Positions 27,001-34,369 of a stretch of DNA of 64,000 nt are shown one piece after another. Source of the DNA: Schaalia odontolytica (lineage in GTDB: Bacteria > Actinomycetota > Actinomycetes > Actinomycetales > Actinomycetaceae); assembly GCF_031191545.1 (NCBI RefSeq), contig NZ_CP133472.1:2391832-2455831 (forward strand), given 5' to 3'. Position 1 is the first letter of the stretch. Each line of letters opens with the position of its first letter. The position numbers were made by a program, and so were the translations under genes. The notes under the pieces were generated by a model. That model had not been told where the DNA came from. It searched no databases and was given only the letters and a program-made list of their open reading frames with translations.

Positions 27001-27186
27001 CACGCGATAGGTCAGCCCGGCTTCCTTGACGCGCGCCTGTGCTTGCTGCCCGTCCTCGTCCCAAGAGAATTCCCGAACGGCACCACTACGGGCCAAGCGC
27101 AGGCCGTTAGCCCACGTCGCTGGTCCGACGAGCGCCATCATGTCGTCATCCGACATCGAGGCCAGCGCGTGCGACAGGGATACCAT
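24055..27186 (-). CDS. SNF2-family helicase with N-terminal SWIM zinc finger
   Basis: A 1043-aa Swi2/Snf2 (RapA/HepA-like) ATPase. Near residues 68-82 is a SWIM finger, CGCPLRGDCPHAVA (Cys-x-Cys ... Cys-x-His). A long middle region of unknown fold follows. The motor starts near 590: motif I LADDMGLGKT, motif II VIDEAQAVKN, motif III SGTPIENSLSDLW, motif V SLKAGGSGLTLT and motif VI QAIDRAHRIGQTKKVNVYR. Such proteins remodel DNA-bound protein or RNA polymerase, with roles in repair and transcription recycling. It lies between the two SOS loci but has no visible LexA box of its own. Confidence 0.92.
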   Translation of the reverse strand: MVSLSHALASMSDDDMMALVGPATWANGLRLARSGAVREFSWDEDGQQAQARVKEAGLTYRVRITDGALRPSLACGCPLRGDCPHAVATLIVGREDAREKRSSVPEWSRILAQMLGADRDRMGEPLALVIDAHDPGEEPSLIPLRRGVSSRWTTKRASWLDLTATQWASVTDGLDPTHVSLMREGYRFSRESRSWHSRTEVTLTSLGEHAYVWLARLVRAGVELYASPEADEQVVLSHATWDADIDVRAGDDGLEVGVVARNGGDVIAKPRIDRDASVLLLDGGRTIARIEGLGALEGFPLDHGLLIPAADVAEFRGTWLPALRRRFSMASCDGSFDADARPEVGLVATVRRDNESVVVRWWAEYQQGESRSRTPVSHCAQDEAVAAIVRRVDSWGRARDASLWTAPPHAGRLSPWLVPAFLDHFVDREVVDGLVWDVAQDVRGIDVNDDGFDVDLNVDLAQRDWFDLKMRLRLGDVTISVRDALEAIANGQDYVEVGGVWVRLDGERVRSLAVLLEEARTLVPWDGDGIRLTPMQVGIVDMLASASDRVSLSDAWRSRIAPLRGGSTDTGLPPIASLSSILRPYQRRGHAWLTARLARGIGGILADDMGLGKTVQILSAVAALRAEKSEDARAPVLVVAPTSVVGVWIEQARHFMPALSVRAVTETATRRGTTIAQEVMGADIVVTSYTLARLEAQQWNRVSLGGIVIDEAQAVKNPRTATYRALRDLEAPWKLAVSGTPIENSLSDLWSLLSLTCPGLLPPWDVFQQRVRRPIENGVDPSMLERLSAYVAPFVLRRTKEEVAPDLPDKIVDVVRVDLGKEHRHIYDQYLVRERARILDLLRDVETNRMTVLASITRLRQLALDPALVEESFAHVGSAKIEYLADRLDEIVPLGHRALVFSQFTSFLARIRHVLERRGISVVQLDGSTRGRAEVIERFRVGQAQVFLISLKAGGSGLTLTEADYVYVMDPWWNPAAEEQAIDRAHRIGQTKKVNVYRMVASDTIEAKVVELQDRKRQLISSVMNGTGTGARLSEADLRGLLD

Positions 27187-27225
27187 CCTTTCAGTCTACG
27201 GCACACCCTGTCGCCCGGCACCGGC

Positions 27226-28788
27226 TCACTGGGCCAACCCTTCCATCGCCCATTCACCATCCTTCCAGACAAGGAGAACGTCCCGACCATCCTCGAGCAA
27301 AGCCCTCATGTAGGCGCGAGGACGTTCCTCGACCCACCAGCGTCCCCCCACCGGCCAGGGGCCCTCCACACGGACGATTGCAACGCGCCGTCCCCTCCTT
27401 GAGGAGGAAAGCGAACAGTCATGTTCAGCCACTAGATAGGCGGGAGCCGCGCTCAGTGCTCCCCTCTGGTCTACGCGCACATTGTCGAACGCACCCGACG
27501 CGCTGACAATCCTCACCCGCACAGGCACATCGAAAAGCGTTGCCGGAGGCTGGGATATGCAACCCTCCCACGCTCCCTCACGCGGACGCAGGCGGGGCTT
27601 AGTGCCCCATCTGGCCATCACGACACGGCTACGCGGATCGTATCCTCCCTGCACGCGCGGCACCAGCAGCGCGTCCGGCCCCGCCATGCCCTGGATGCGC
27701 ACGACGCTGCGTGAGACGTCACGCTCACGGTCTGCACGCCCCCACAGCGCTGACGCACTGCGCCCCGCCCGTGGATCACATGCTGTGACGCGTATGCAGG
27801 TTACCGCTCCACTGGGCCCTTCGATGCCGGACGTCCATCCCGCGAGCGTCCACCGCACGCGCAGAGCAACCTCGTCAGCCGCGCACACATCGCATCCACT
27901 CCACGTGCGAGTTCGCTGACCGCCTCCGGCGTCCTCCACGTCGATGCGCAGCGTCTGCGAGACAAGTCCACCCTGTCCCAACCTTTGCGCGAGGTCTCGC
28001 GCGATGCGCGAAATGGGGACCATCATCGTGTCGACGGATTCCCCGCCTGCATCGATCTCACTCTCCATCGTAATGTCGGGCTGGATGCGTTCGGCAGGCG
28101 CAATGGCGCTGTCGCCTCCGGATGCAAGGATCCAGAGCTGCTCACCGACGTCCCCAAAACGCTCGCACACTCGCGCGCGCCCCAGTGCCAGAAAATCCGC
28201 ACAGGTCAGGATGCCCAGTCCCTGCAGAAGCTCGATAGCGTCTGCCGCCCTGTCGACCATCGCCGCAGGAAAGGCCCACAGCGTATCACGTAACGGAATA
28301 CGCCCCAGGAATGATTGGCTGTCGCCGGAGGGGACGATGCGCCCCTCGCGCGCCGCCTCTAGGGATGCGACCGGGCCGTCCGCAATACCCACGAAGCATT
28401 CGACTCCAACAGCTTCCTCGATCGCCGACACCAGAGCTGAGGCAGCACCCTCCTCGCTTCCGTGCCAGCGGGCGGGGCCTCGCGCCCGACACCTGGCCAA
28501 GCCCGGTCGCACGCACTCGACCCCGGCCGCCACCGAGTCGAATGCATCGACAACCGCGCTAAACGCCCTGGCCTCGCGATCAGGGTCTCGCGGCAGGCAG
28601 AGGAGATCGGGGCATAAATACGTCGCTTCCCGCACGCTCATGCCGCTCCTGACTCCGGCGCGCCGAGCCGCCGCGCTGGCCACCTCTATTCGTTCGCCGT
28701 GTACGACGGCTCCGGCTCCACCCGGCGGCAGGTCGACCACGAGGCAGTGGACGGGCCAGTCGGGCACCCACACCACCATGTCACGCAC
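27226..28788 (-). CDS. imuB: ImuB-like inactive Y-family polymerase
   Basis: Mutasome adaptor linking ImuA and DnaE2 to the beta clamp. The 520-aa length matches mycobacterial ImuB. The Y-family N-terminus reads MVVWVPDWPVHCLVVDLPPGG, where an active polymerase would have the metal Asp (DMDAFF-type). The second acidic motif (S-x-D-E) reads RPGLARCRA, so catalytic acids are missing, as expected for ImuB. The helix-hairpin-helix segment LLQGLGILTCADFLALG and a little-finger-like region follow. GTG at 28788 comes directly after the upstream TAG stop, so it is co-translated with the imuA-like gene. Confidence 0.88.
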   Translation of the reverse strand: MRDMVVWVPDWPVHCLVVDLPPGGAGAVVHGERIEVASAAARRAGVRSGMSVREATYLCPDLLCLPRDPDREARAFSAVVDAFDSVAAGVECVRPGLARCRARGPARWHGSEEGAASALVSAIEEAVGVECFVGIADGPVASLEAAREGRIVPSGDSQSFLGRIPLRDTLWAFPAAMVDRAADAIELLQGLGILTCADFLALGRARVCERFGDVGEQLWILASGGDSAIAPAERIQPDITMESEIDAGGESVDTMMVPISRIARDLAQRLGQGGLVSQTLRIDVEDAGGGQRTRTWSGCDVCAADEVALRVRWTLAGWTSGIEGPSGAVTCIRVTACDPRAGRSASALWGRADRERDVSRSVVRIQGMAGPDALLVPRVQGGYDPRSRVVMARWGTKPRLRPREGAWEGCISQPPATLFDVPVRVRIVSASGAFDNVRVDQRGALSAAPAYLVAEHDCSLSSSRRGRRVAIVRVEGPWPVGGRWWVEERPRAYMRALLEDGRDVLLVWKDGEWAMEGLAQ

Positions 28789-29274
28789 CTATACCACCAG
28801 CCGCATTCGCCGTCGCTCCTGCGGGGCTCGAGAAAGCCCCCGCCAGGGTCGAAGAGTCACGATGGTGCGTCCCATTGATCGGGCCCGTGCCGCAAGGGTC
28901 CGCTGTTGCGGACCGGACAGTTCGGGAAGGTCAAGACAGACAACGTCGCAGGCATCTATGAGAAGGGAGCACAGGTCACCCACCTGATGTTCCTTTTCCG
29001 CGTTCAGCACGAGCACACGGTCAAGTTCCATCCCCTGCTGGGCAGCCCACTCCCAGCCAATATCGCCGACTCCGCAGAAGCTAATCCAACCGCCGGACGG
29101 GCACACCGAGATGAGTAAGCGAATGAGTTCAGCTCTGCCCATCGGCCCCAGGACAACGGGAGAGGGCGCAGACTTCACGCCCTCAATGTCGTCGTGCGCT
29201 CGCAGGCCAACAGCCCGTTCGGCACGGTTCAAGACGTCGCGGGCAGCGAGTAGCCGCGCATGCGCATCGGTCAT
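28789..29274 (-). CDS. ImuA-like protein, first gene of the SOS cassette
   Basis: A 161-aa protein starting at ATG 29274 with a strong GGAGGGGGAG site. It shows a RecA-like core by eye: GRAELIRLLISVCPSGGWISFCGVGDIGWEWAA, a hydrophobic strand DRVLVLNAEKE, and VVCLDLPEL. No true Walker A remains. It is shorter than typical mycobacterial ImuA'. Identification rests on position (directly before imuB, behind a LexA box) and this pattern. It would bind ImuB and RecA in the mutasome. The longer frame upstream through the promoter is not translated. Confidence 0.7.
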   Translation of the reverse strand: MTDAHARLLAARDVLNRAERAVGLRAHDDIEGVKSAPSPVVLGPMGRAELIRLLISVCPSGGWISFCGVGDIGWEWAAQQGMELDRVLVLNAEKEHQVGDLCSLLIDACDVVCLDLPELSGPQQRTLAARARSMGRTIVTLRPWRGLSRAPQERRRMRLVV

Positions 29275-29292
29275 CACTCCCCCTCCCAACAA

Positions 29293-29308
29293 TAGAACAT
29301 CTGTTCGA
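29293..29308 (-). promoter_or_regulatory. LexA (SOS) box upstream of imuA-imuB
   Basis: The minus-strand sequence TCGAACAGATGTTCTA differs at a single position from the box upstream of dnaE2. It lies 18 bp before the imuA-like start, next to a possible -10 (TATTGT). Co-regulation of the two mutasome loci by LexA is the direct reading. Confidence 0.86.
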
Positions 29309-29403
29309 TAGTAGAAGTGTAGAAGCACGCTCACACACCTGCGTCCCGAACACCGATCACGCGCGAATAGGACACAATGGATGCACCGAGAAAAGGAGCA
29401 CGC

Positions 29404-29931
29404 ATGAACATCGATCAGCGCCCCGTCGCCCCCACCCCCTACGAAAGCATGGACGTTCCCACATTCACACTGACGTCGAGCGTCCTGACCGACGGAGCGC
29501 CGATGCCCGAGTCGGCGACCGCCGAGGCAGGTTCCCTCTCCCCAGACCTCACGTGGAGCGACTTCCCGGAAGAGACGGCGAGCTTCATGCTGACCTGTTT
29601 CGATCCGGATGCTCCGGTCCCTTCGGGCTGGTGGCACTGGGCGATCCTCGACATTCCAGCGTCCATGACTCACCTGGAGGCAGGCGCTGGAGCCTCCGAC
29701 CTCATGCTGGACGGACCGGCATTCCACCTGCGTGGCGACGCGGGAGAAGCATCCTACTTCGGGGCCGCTCCTCCAGTCGGCGACCGCCCCCACCGCTACG
29801 TATTCACGGTGCACGCTCTCGACACGGATTCCCTGGGGCTGGACGACGACGCGACCCCGACCATGGCCTCGTTTGTGGCACTCGAGCACACGATTGCCCG
29901 CGCATCACTGACCGTCACCCACCAGGCGTGA
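29404..29931 (+). CDS. YbhB/YbcL (PEBP/RKIP) family protein
   Basis: A 175-aa phosphatidylethanolamine-binding-like protein. The start MNIDQRP at 29404 has a GGAG site 4 nt upstream. Family landmarks are DLTWSDFPEETASFMLTCFDPDAP (anion pocket, D-P-D-A-P), PSGWWHWAILDIP and DRPHRYVFTVHALD (the G/D-x-H-R motif). The biological role of bacterial members is poorly known. Its TGAGGA stop carries the ribosome-binding site of trmL, so the pair is probably co-transcribed. Confidence 0.9.
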   Translation: MNIDQRPVAPTPYESMDVPTFTLTSSVLTDGAPMPESATAEAGSLSPDLTWSDFPEETASFMLTCFDPDAPVPSGWWHWAILDIPASMTHLEAGAGASDLMLDGPAFHLRGDAGEASYFGAAPPVGDRPHRYVFTVHALDTDSLGLDDDATPTMASFVALEHTIARASLTVTHQA

Positions 29932-29936
29932 GGATT

Positions 29937-30398
29937 ATGCTGCACATTATTTTCTGGGAGCCGGAAATCCCCGGGAACACGGGGGCCGCCATTCGACTGT
30001 CCGCATGCACGGGATCGATGTTGCACCTGGTCAAGCCCCTGGGCTTCGACATGGATGACGCGAAACTTCGCCGTGCCGGACTGGACTACCACGACCTCGC
30101 ACACGTGCGGGTCCACGATTCATTGGATGACGCGCTCGCCCAGGTCCCGGGACGCGTCTGGGCGCTCACAGGTCACGCCACCACCATGTACTCCGACGTC
30201 ACCTATGCGGATGGCGACGGCCTTCTCTTTGGGCGCGAATCAGTGGGGCTGTCCGAAGAAGCGATGAACCATTCGCGTGTGCGCGATCGTGTTCGCATTC
30301 AGATGGTTGAAGGCGTGCGTTCCCTCAACCTAGCGAACTCCGCATCGATAGTCCTGTACGAGGCCTGGCGTCAGCTCGGCTTCCCGGGAGGCGTCTAA
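29937..30398 (+). CDS. trmL: tRNA (cytidine-34-2'-O)-methyltransferase TrmL
   Basis: SpoU/TrmD (SPOUT) methyltransferase acting on the wobble base of tRNA-Leu isoacceptors. The start ATG at 29937, six bases after the upstream stop, gives 153 aa, the usual length. The motifs are EPEIPGNTGAAIRLSA (near 8-23), LVKPLGF, LLFGRESVGL and SLNLANSASIVLYEA, the last two forming the SAM-binding trefoil knot. It ends before a bidirectional terminator. Confidence 0.94.
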   Translation: MLHIIFWEPEIPGNTGAAIRLSACTGSMLHLVKPLGFDMDDAKLRRAGLDYHDLAHVRVHDSLDDALAQVPGRVWALTGHATTMYSDVTYADGDGLLFGRESVGLSEEAMNHSRVRDRVRIQMVEGVRSLNLANSASIVLYEAWRQLGFPGGV

Positions 30399-30416
30399 CC
30401 CCCGATAGGCGACAGC

Positions 30417-30456
30417 AAACGAGGCTCGGGGTGAATCGCTCCACCGAGCCTCGTTT
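30417..30456. terminator. bidirectional terminator after trmL
   Basis: Perfect 13-bp arms AAACGAGGCTCGG / CCGAGCCTCGTTT with a 14-nt loop lie between the convergent trmL and membrane protein genes. There is an A-run on one side and a T-run on the other, so it can serve both strands. Confidence 0.88.
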
Positions 30457-30487
30457 ACTGTCGTTCACCCCTTGACGAGGCCGTGGC

Positions 30488-30979
30488 TCAGCCCGCTTTC
30501 CACGGGACCGAAGGGCGCTCGACCTGCTCCGCGAGAGAGACAATCCTGCGCGGGTTCGAGCGCCACATCCAGATCAGTCCAATGATCGACACGACGAGCG
30601 GAAGGTAAAAGAAGTCCGCACCGAAGCCAGTCCATGCGGAGCGAGCCGAATTCAGTTCATCAAGGCCAAGCGACGCGACCCAGAGGATGATCGGGATAGC
30701 GATCGACAGCGAAATGGTCACCCAGCCAACCAAGCGCATACGCCTCCCATTGTGCGTCAGCGCCGTGGCCGCGACGAGATAATCGATACCCGCGAGCAGT
30801 GCGACGATGCGCGGACCCCACGCCTGCCCCTGGGCCTGAAAAAGGTCAAGGATGGCCATGACGAGGATCCAGGCTCCGAGAAGCCAGAACATTGCGATGA
30901 TGATGCGGCCCAGTCCAAGCGACGGCGGGCGCTGATCGCCCACACCGGCGGCCTTATTCGTTGTGTCATGTCCGTGCAC
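30488..30979 (-). CDS. four-TM membrane protein, unknown function (163 aa)
   Basis: I chose GTG at 30979 with GGTAGGATC upstream; a longer frame to 31081 has no good site. The hydrophobic segments are IIIAMFWLLGAWILVMAILDL, IVALLAGIDYLVAATAL, VGWVTISLSIAIPIILWVA and FFYLPLVVSIIGLIWMW, so four helices are likely. Charged residues at the ends suggest both termini inside. I do not recognise a family. It is divergent from lpdA, sharing the intergenic region. Confidence 0.7.
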   Translation of the reverse strand: MHGHDTTNKAAGVGDQRPPSLGLGRIIIAMFWLLGAWILVMAILDLFQAQGQAWGPRIVALLAGIDYLVAATALTHNGRRMRLVGWVTISLSIAIPIILWVASLGLDELNSARSAWTGFGADFFYLPLVVSIIGLIWMWRSNPRRIVSLAEQVERPSVPWKAG

Positions 30980-31191
30980 GACACCGATCCTACCGAGAGC
31001 ACAGAAGCTACGCATCGCATTGGCGAGACCTTCAAACAGAAGGAACCCCATGTGGCCTGATACACCGCGACGGAACATCAAGCTTCAAGACAGCGTTACA
31101 CAAACGTGGGACAATGGGCCTACGAGGACCGTGAGGCCCGCCATGAAAACAACCATCTGAGCTTCGGCTCATCAACAAGGAGTTTTAGACC

Positions 31192-32565
31192 TTGAGCGAA
31201 TCGACCTACGACATTGTCATTCTGGGTGCGGGTTCCGGCGGCTACGCGACCGCCCTGCGCGCTGCGCAGCTCGGCATGAAGGTCGCCCTCATCGACGGCG
31301 ATAAGGTGGGCGGCACCTGCCTGCACCGCGGCTGCATCCCGACGAAGGCGTACCTGCACGCCGCTGAGACTGCCGAGGCCGTGCGCGAGTCGTCGAAGTT
31401 CGGCGTCGCATCCACCTTCAATGGCATCGACATGGCTCAGGTGGGCAAGTACCGCGACTCGGTCATCTCGGGCCTGTACAAGGGTCTGCAGGGTCTGCTT
31501 AAGTCCCGCAATGTTGAGGTCATCTCCGGCTGGGGTCGCCTCGCCGACGCAAGCACCGTTGAGGTCAACGGTCAGCGCATCACCGGCCGCAACATCGTGT
31601 TGGCCACCGGCTCCTACTCCCGCTCGATTCCCGGCCTCGAGATCGGTGGGCGCGTGATTTCCTCCGACCAGGCCCTTCAGATGGACTGGGTCCCCTCTTC
31701 TGCGGTGATCCTCGGCGGCGGCGTTATCGGCCTGGAGTTTGCTTCCGTGTGGCGCAGCTTCGGTGCCGAAGTCACCATCATCGAGGCTCTGCCCCACCTC
31801 GCCAACAACGAGGATGAGGCCATTTCCAAGCAGCTCGAGCGCGCCTACCGTAAGCGCGGCATCAAGTTCCACACGAACACGCGCTTCGCCTCGGCGACCC
31901 AGAACGAGCAGGGCGTGCACGTCACGACCGAAGACGGCAAGGCTTTCGACGCCGACGTCCTCCTGGTCGCCGTTGGTCGTGGCCCCGTCACCGAGGGCCT
32001 GGGCTACGAGCAGGCCGGCATCACCCTGGATCGTGGCTTCGTTATCACCAACGATCGTCTGCACACCGGCGTCGGCAACATTTACGCGGTCGGCGACATC
32101 GTCCCCGGCCTACAGCTCGCGCACCGCGGCTTCATGCAGGGCATTTTCGTCGCTGAAGAGATCGCCGGCCTAAACCCGACGATGCAGGCCGATATCAACA
32201 TCCCGCGCGTCACCTTCTGCGAGCCGGAGATCGCCTCCGTCGGCATGACCGAGAAGCAGGCGCGCGACAAGTTTGGTGACCAGGTGCGCACCGTCGAGTA
32301 CAACCTCGCCGGAAACGGAAAGTCGTCTATCCTGGCCACATCGGGCATCATCAAGCTGGTTTCCGTCGAGGGCGGTCCGATCGTGGGCTTCCACGGTATC
32401 GGCGCGCGCATCGGCGAGCAGATTGGTGAGGGCGAGCTCATGGTGAACTGGGAGGCGTATCCCTCGGACGTCGCTTCCCTGATCCACGCGCATCCCAGCC
32501 AGAACGAGTCGCTTGGCGAAGCGGCAATGGCGCTGGCAGGCAAGCCGCTCCACGTCCACAACTGA
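31192..32565 (+). CDS. lpdA: dihydrolipoyl dehydrogenase (E3)
   Basis: Reoxidises dihydrolipoamide on E2 with NAD+ in 2-oxoacid dehydrogenase complexes. The start is TTG at 31192, with AAGGAG about 9 nt upstream. The 457-aa protein has the FAD motif GAGSGG (near 11), the redox disulfide GGTCLHRGCIPTK (near 37-49), the NAD motif LGGGVIGLEFASVWRSFG (near 170) and the C-terminal active-site HAHPSQNE. It lies 27 bp before the E2 gene and is co-transcribed with it. Function is secure; which complex it serves is shared. Confidence 0.96.
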   Translation: MSESTYDIVILGAGSGGYATALRAAQLGMKVALIDGDKVGGTCLHRGCIPTKAYLHAAETAEAVRESSKFGVASTFNGIDMAQVGKYRDSVISGLYKGLQGLLKSRNVEVISGWGRLADASTVEVNGQRITGRNIVLATGSYSRSIPGLEIGGRVISSDQALQMDWVPSSAVILGGGVIGLEFASVWRSFGAEVTIIEALPHLANNEDEAISKQLERAYRKRGIKFHTNTRFASATQNEQGVHVTTEDGKAFDADVLLVAVGRGPVTEGLGYEQAGITLDRGFVITNDRLHTGVGNIYAVGDIVPGLQLAHRGFMQGIFVAEEIAGLNPTMQADINIPRVTFCEPEIASVGMTEKQARDKFGDQVRTVEYNLAGNGKSSILATSGIIKLVSVEGGPIVGFHGIGARIGEQIGEGELMVNWEAYPSDVASLIHAHPSQNESLGEAAMALAGKPLHVHN

Positions 32566-32592
32566 CCGACAATCTTTATTAGGAGAACACAC

Positions 32593-34305
32593 ATGGCAAC
32601 TTCAGTGACCATGCCCGCTCTGGGCGAGTCCGTCACCGAGGGCACCGTCACCACGTGGCTCAAGCAGGTCGGCGACACCGTCGAGCTCGACGAACCCATC
32701 GTTGAGGTGTCCACGGACAAGGTCGACTCCGAGGTCCCCTCCCCCGTCGCCGGCGTCCTGCTGGAGATCCTGGTCCCCGAGGATGAGACCGTCGAGGTTG
32801 GCACCGAGATCGCTCGTATTGGCGACGCCTCCGAGGCGTCGGCAGCCCCCACCGCTGCTCCCGCCGCCGCCAACGAGGCACCGGCTCCCGCGCCAACGCC
32901 CGCCGAGGCTGCGACGCCTGCCGCTGCCGCCGCTCCGGTCCAGGGCACCGAGGTGCGCATGCCCGCGCTGGGCGAGTCCGTCACCGAGGGCACCGTCACC
33001 ACGTGGCTGAAGTCCGTGGGCGACGCCGTCGAGGCCGACGAGCCGCTGCTCGAGGTGTCCACGGACAAGGTCGACTCGGAGGTCCCCTCCCCCGTCGCCG
33101 GTTTCCTCGCTGAGATCCGCGTCCCCGAGGACGAGACCGTCGAGGTTGGCACCGTCGTCGCGATCATCTCCTCATCGGCTCCCTCTGCTGCTCCCGCCGC
33201 CGAGGCTGCCGCACCTGCTGCGCCGGCTGCTCCCGCGGCACCCACCGCACCTGCTGCTCCCGCCGCCCCCGTGGCACCGGCCGCGCCGGTTGACCCGTTC
33301 CCGAACGCTTCGACGCTCGCTCAGACGGCTTCCACCGCCCCGGTCGTCGAAACTTCCGCTGCCGTGACCGGCTCCGTCTACGTGACCCCAATCGTGCGCA
33401 AGCTTGCCCGCGAGCTCGGCGTTGATCTGGCAACCGTATCGGGCACCGGTGTCGGTGGCCGCGTGCGTCGCGAGGACGTTGAGGCCGCTGCGGCTGCTGC
33501 ACGTGCCGCCGTTGCAGCGCCCGCGGCTCCCGAGGCTCCGGCTGCCCCGGCAGCCCCGCAGCCCGCCGCCGTTCGCGAGCCTTCGCCGCTGCGCGGCACG
33601 ACCGAAAAGATGTCGCGTCTGCGTCAGACAATCGCGCGCCGCATGGTCGAGTCGCTTCAGACCGCCGCACAGCTCACCACGGTCATCGAGGTTGACGTCA
33701 CCAAGGTTGCCGTCCTTCGCGCACGCTCGAAGGATGCCTTCCTAGCCAAGCACGGCACCAAGCTAACCTTCCTGCCCTTCTTCGTGAAGGCTGCAACCGA
33801 GGCCCTCGCCTACCACCCGAAGATCAACGCGACCATCAACGACAAGGAGGTCACGTACTTCGACTACGAGCACGTGGGCATCGCCGTCGATACGCCGCGC
33901 GGTCTCCTCGTACCGGTCATGAAGAACGCGGGTGACAAGGACATCGCCGGTATCGCCGCGTCGATCAACGACCTGGCGGCCCGTACCCGCGACTCGAAGA
34001 TCGGGCCCGATGAGCTCTCCGGCTCGACGTTCACGGTGACCAACACCGGTTCGGGCGGCGCGCTCTTCGATACGCCGGTCCTCAACATGCCCGAGACCGC
34101 GATCATGGGTGTCGGCACGATCGTCAAGCGCCCCGTCGTCATGAAGGGAGCCGACGGCACCGACGTGATCGCGATTCGCTCGATGGTGTACCTGTCGCTG
34201 TCCTACGATCACCGTCTGGTCGACGGCGCGGACGCCTCGCGCTTCCTGATGGATGTGAAGAAGCGTCTTGAGGAAGGAGCGTTCGAGGCCGACCTGGGCC
34301 TGTGA
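32593..34305 (+). CDS. sucB: 2-oxoacid dehydrogenase E2 (dihydrolipoamide acyltransferase), two lipoyl domains
   Basis: The E2 core of pyruvate/2-oxoglutarate dehydrogenase, of the actinobacterial SucB/DlaT type. Domains by residue: lipoyl 1 (1-75), lipoyl 2 (117-192), both with the lipoylation site [11 protein letters not shown], Ala/Pro-rich linkers, peripheral-subunit-binding domain ([16 protein letters not shown] near 260), and catalytic domain from about 335 with the active site [14 protein letters not shown]. The two lipoyl domains are nearly identical in DNA over about 200 bp, offset by 348 bp. No lipA or lipB is adjacent. A terminator follows. Confidence 0.95.
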   Translation: MATSVTMPALGESVTEGTVTTWLKQVGDTVELDEPIVEVSTDKVDSEVPSPVAGVLLEILVPEDETVEVGTEIARIGDASEASAAPTAAPAAANEAPAPAPTPAEAATPAAAAAPVQGTEVRMPALGESVTEGTVTTWLKSVGDAVEADEPLLEVSTDKVDSEVPSPVAGFLAEIRVPEDETVEVGTVVAIISSSAPSAAPAAEAAAPAAPAAPAAPTAPAAPAAPVAPAAPVDPFPNASTLAQTASTAPVVETSAAVTGSVYVTPIVRKLARELGVDLATVSGTGVGGRVRREDVEAAAAAARAAVAAPAAPEAPAAPAAPQPAAVREPSPLRGTTEKMSRLRQTIARRMVESLQTAAQLTTVIEVDVTKVAVLRARSKDAFLAKHGTKLTFLPFFVKAATEALAYHPKINATINDKEVTYFDYEHVGIAVDTPRGLLVPVMKNAGDKDIAGIAASINDLAARTRDSKIGPDELSGSTFTVTNTGSGGALFDTPVLNMPETAIMGVGTIVKRPVVMKGADGTDVIAIRSMVYLSLSYDHRLVDGADASRFLMDVKKRLEEGAFEADLGL

Positions 34306-34323
34306 TCGCCACTCGTCGCGCAT

Positions 34324-34358
34324 GATGGGGTGGGTCCGCTTGGCGGATCCACCCCATC
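34324..34358. terminator. terminator between sucB and convergent kinase-like gene
   Basis: Arms GATGGGGTGGGTCCGC and GCGGATCCACCCCATC pair over 16 bp with one G-T mismatch and a very short loop. The position between convergent stops suggests a bidirectional terminator. Confidence 0.8.
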
Positions 34359-34369
34359 GCTATTTCCAG

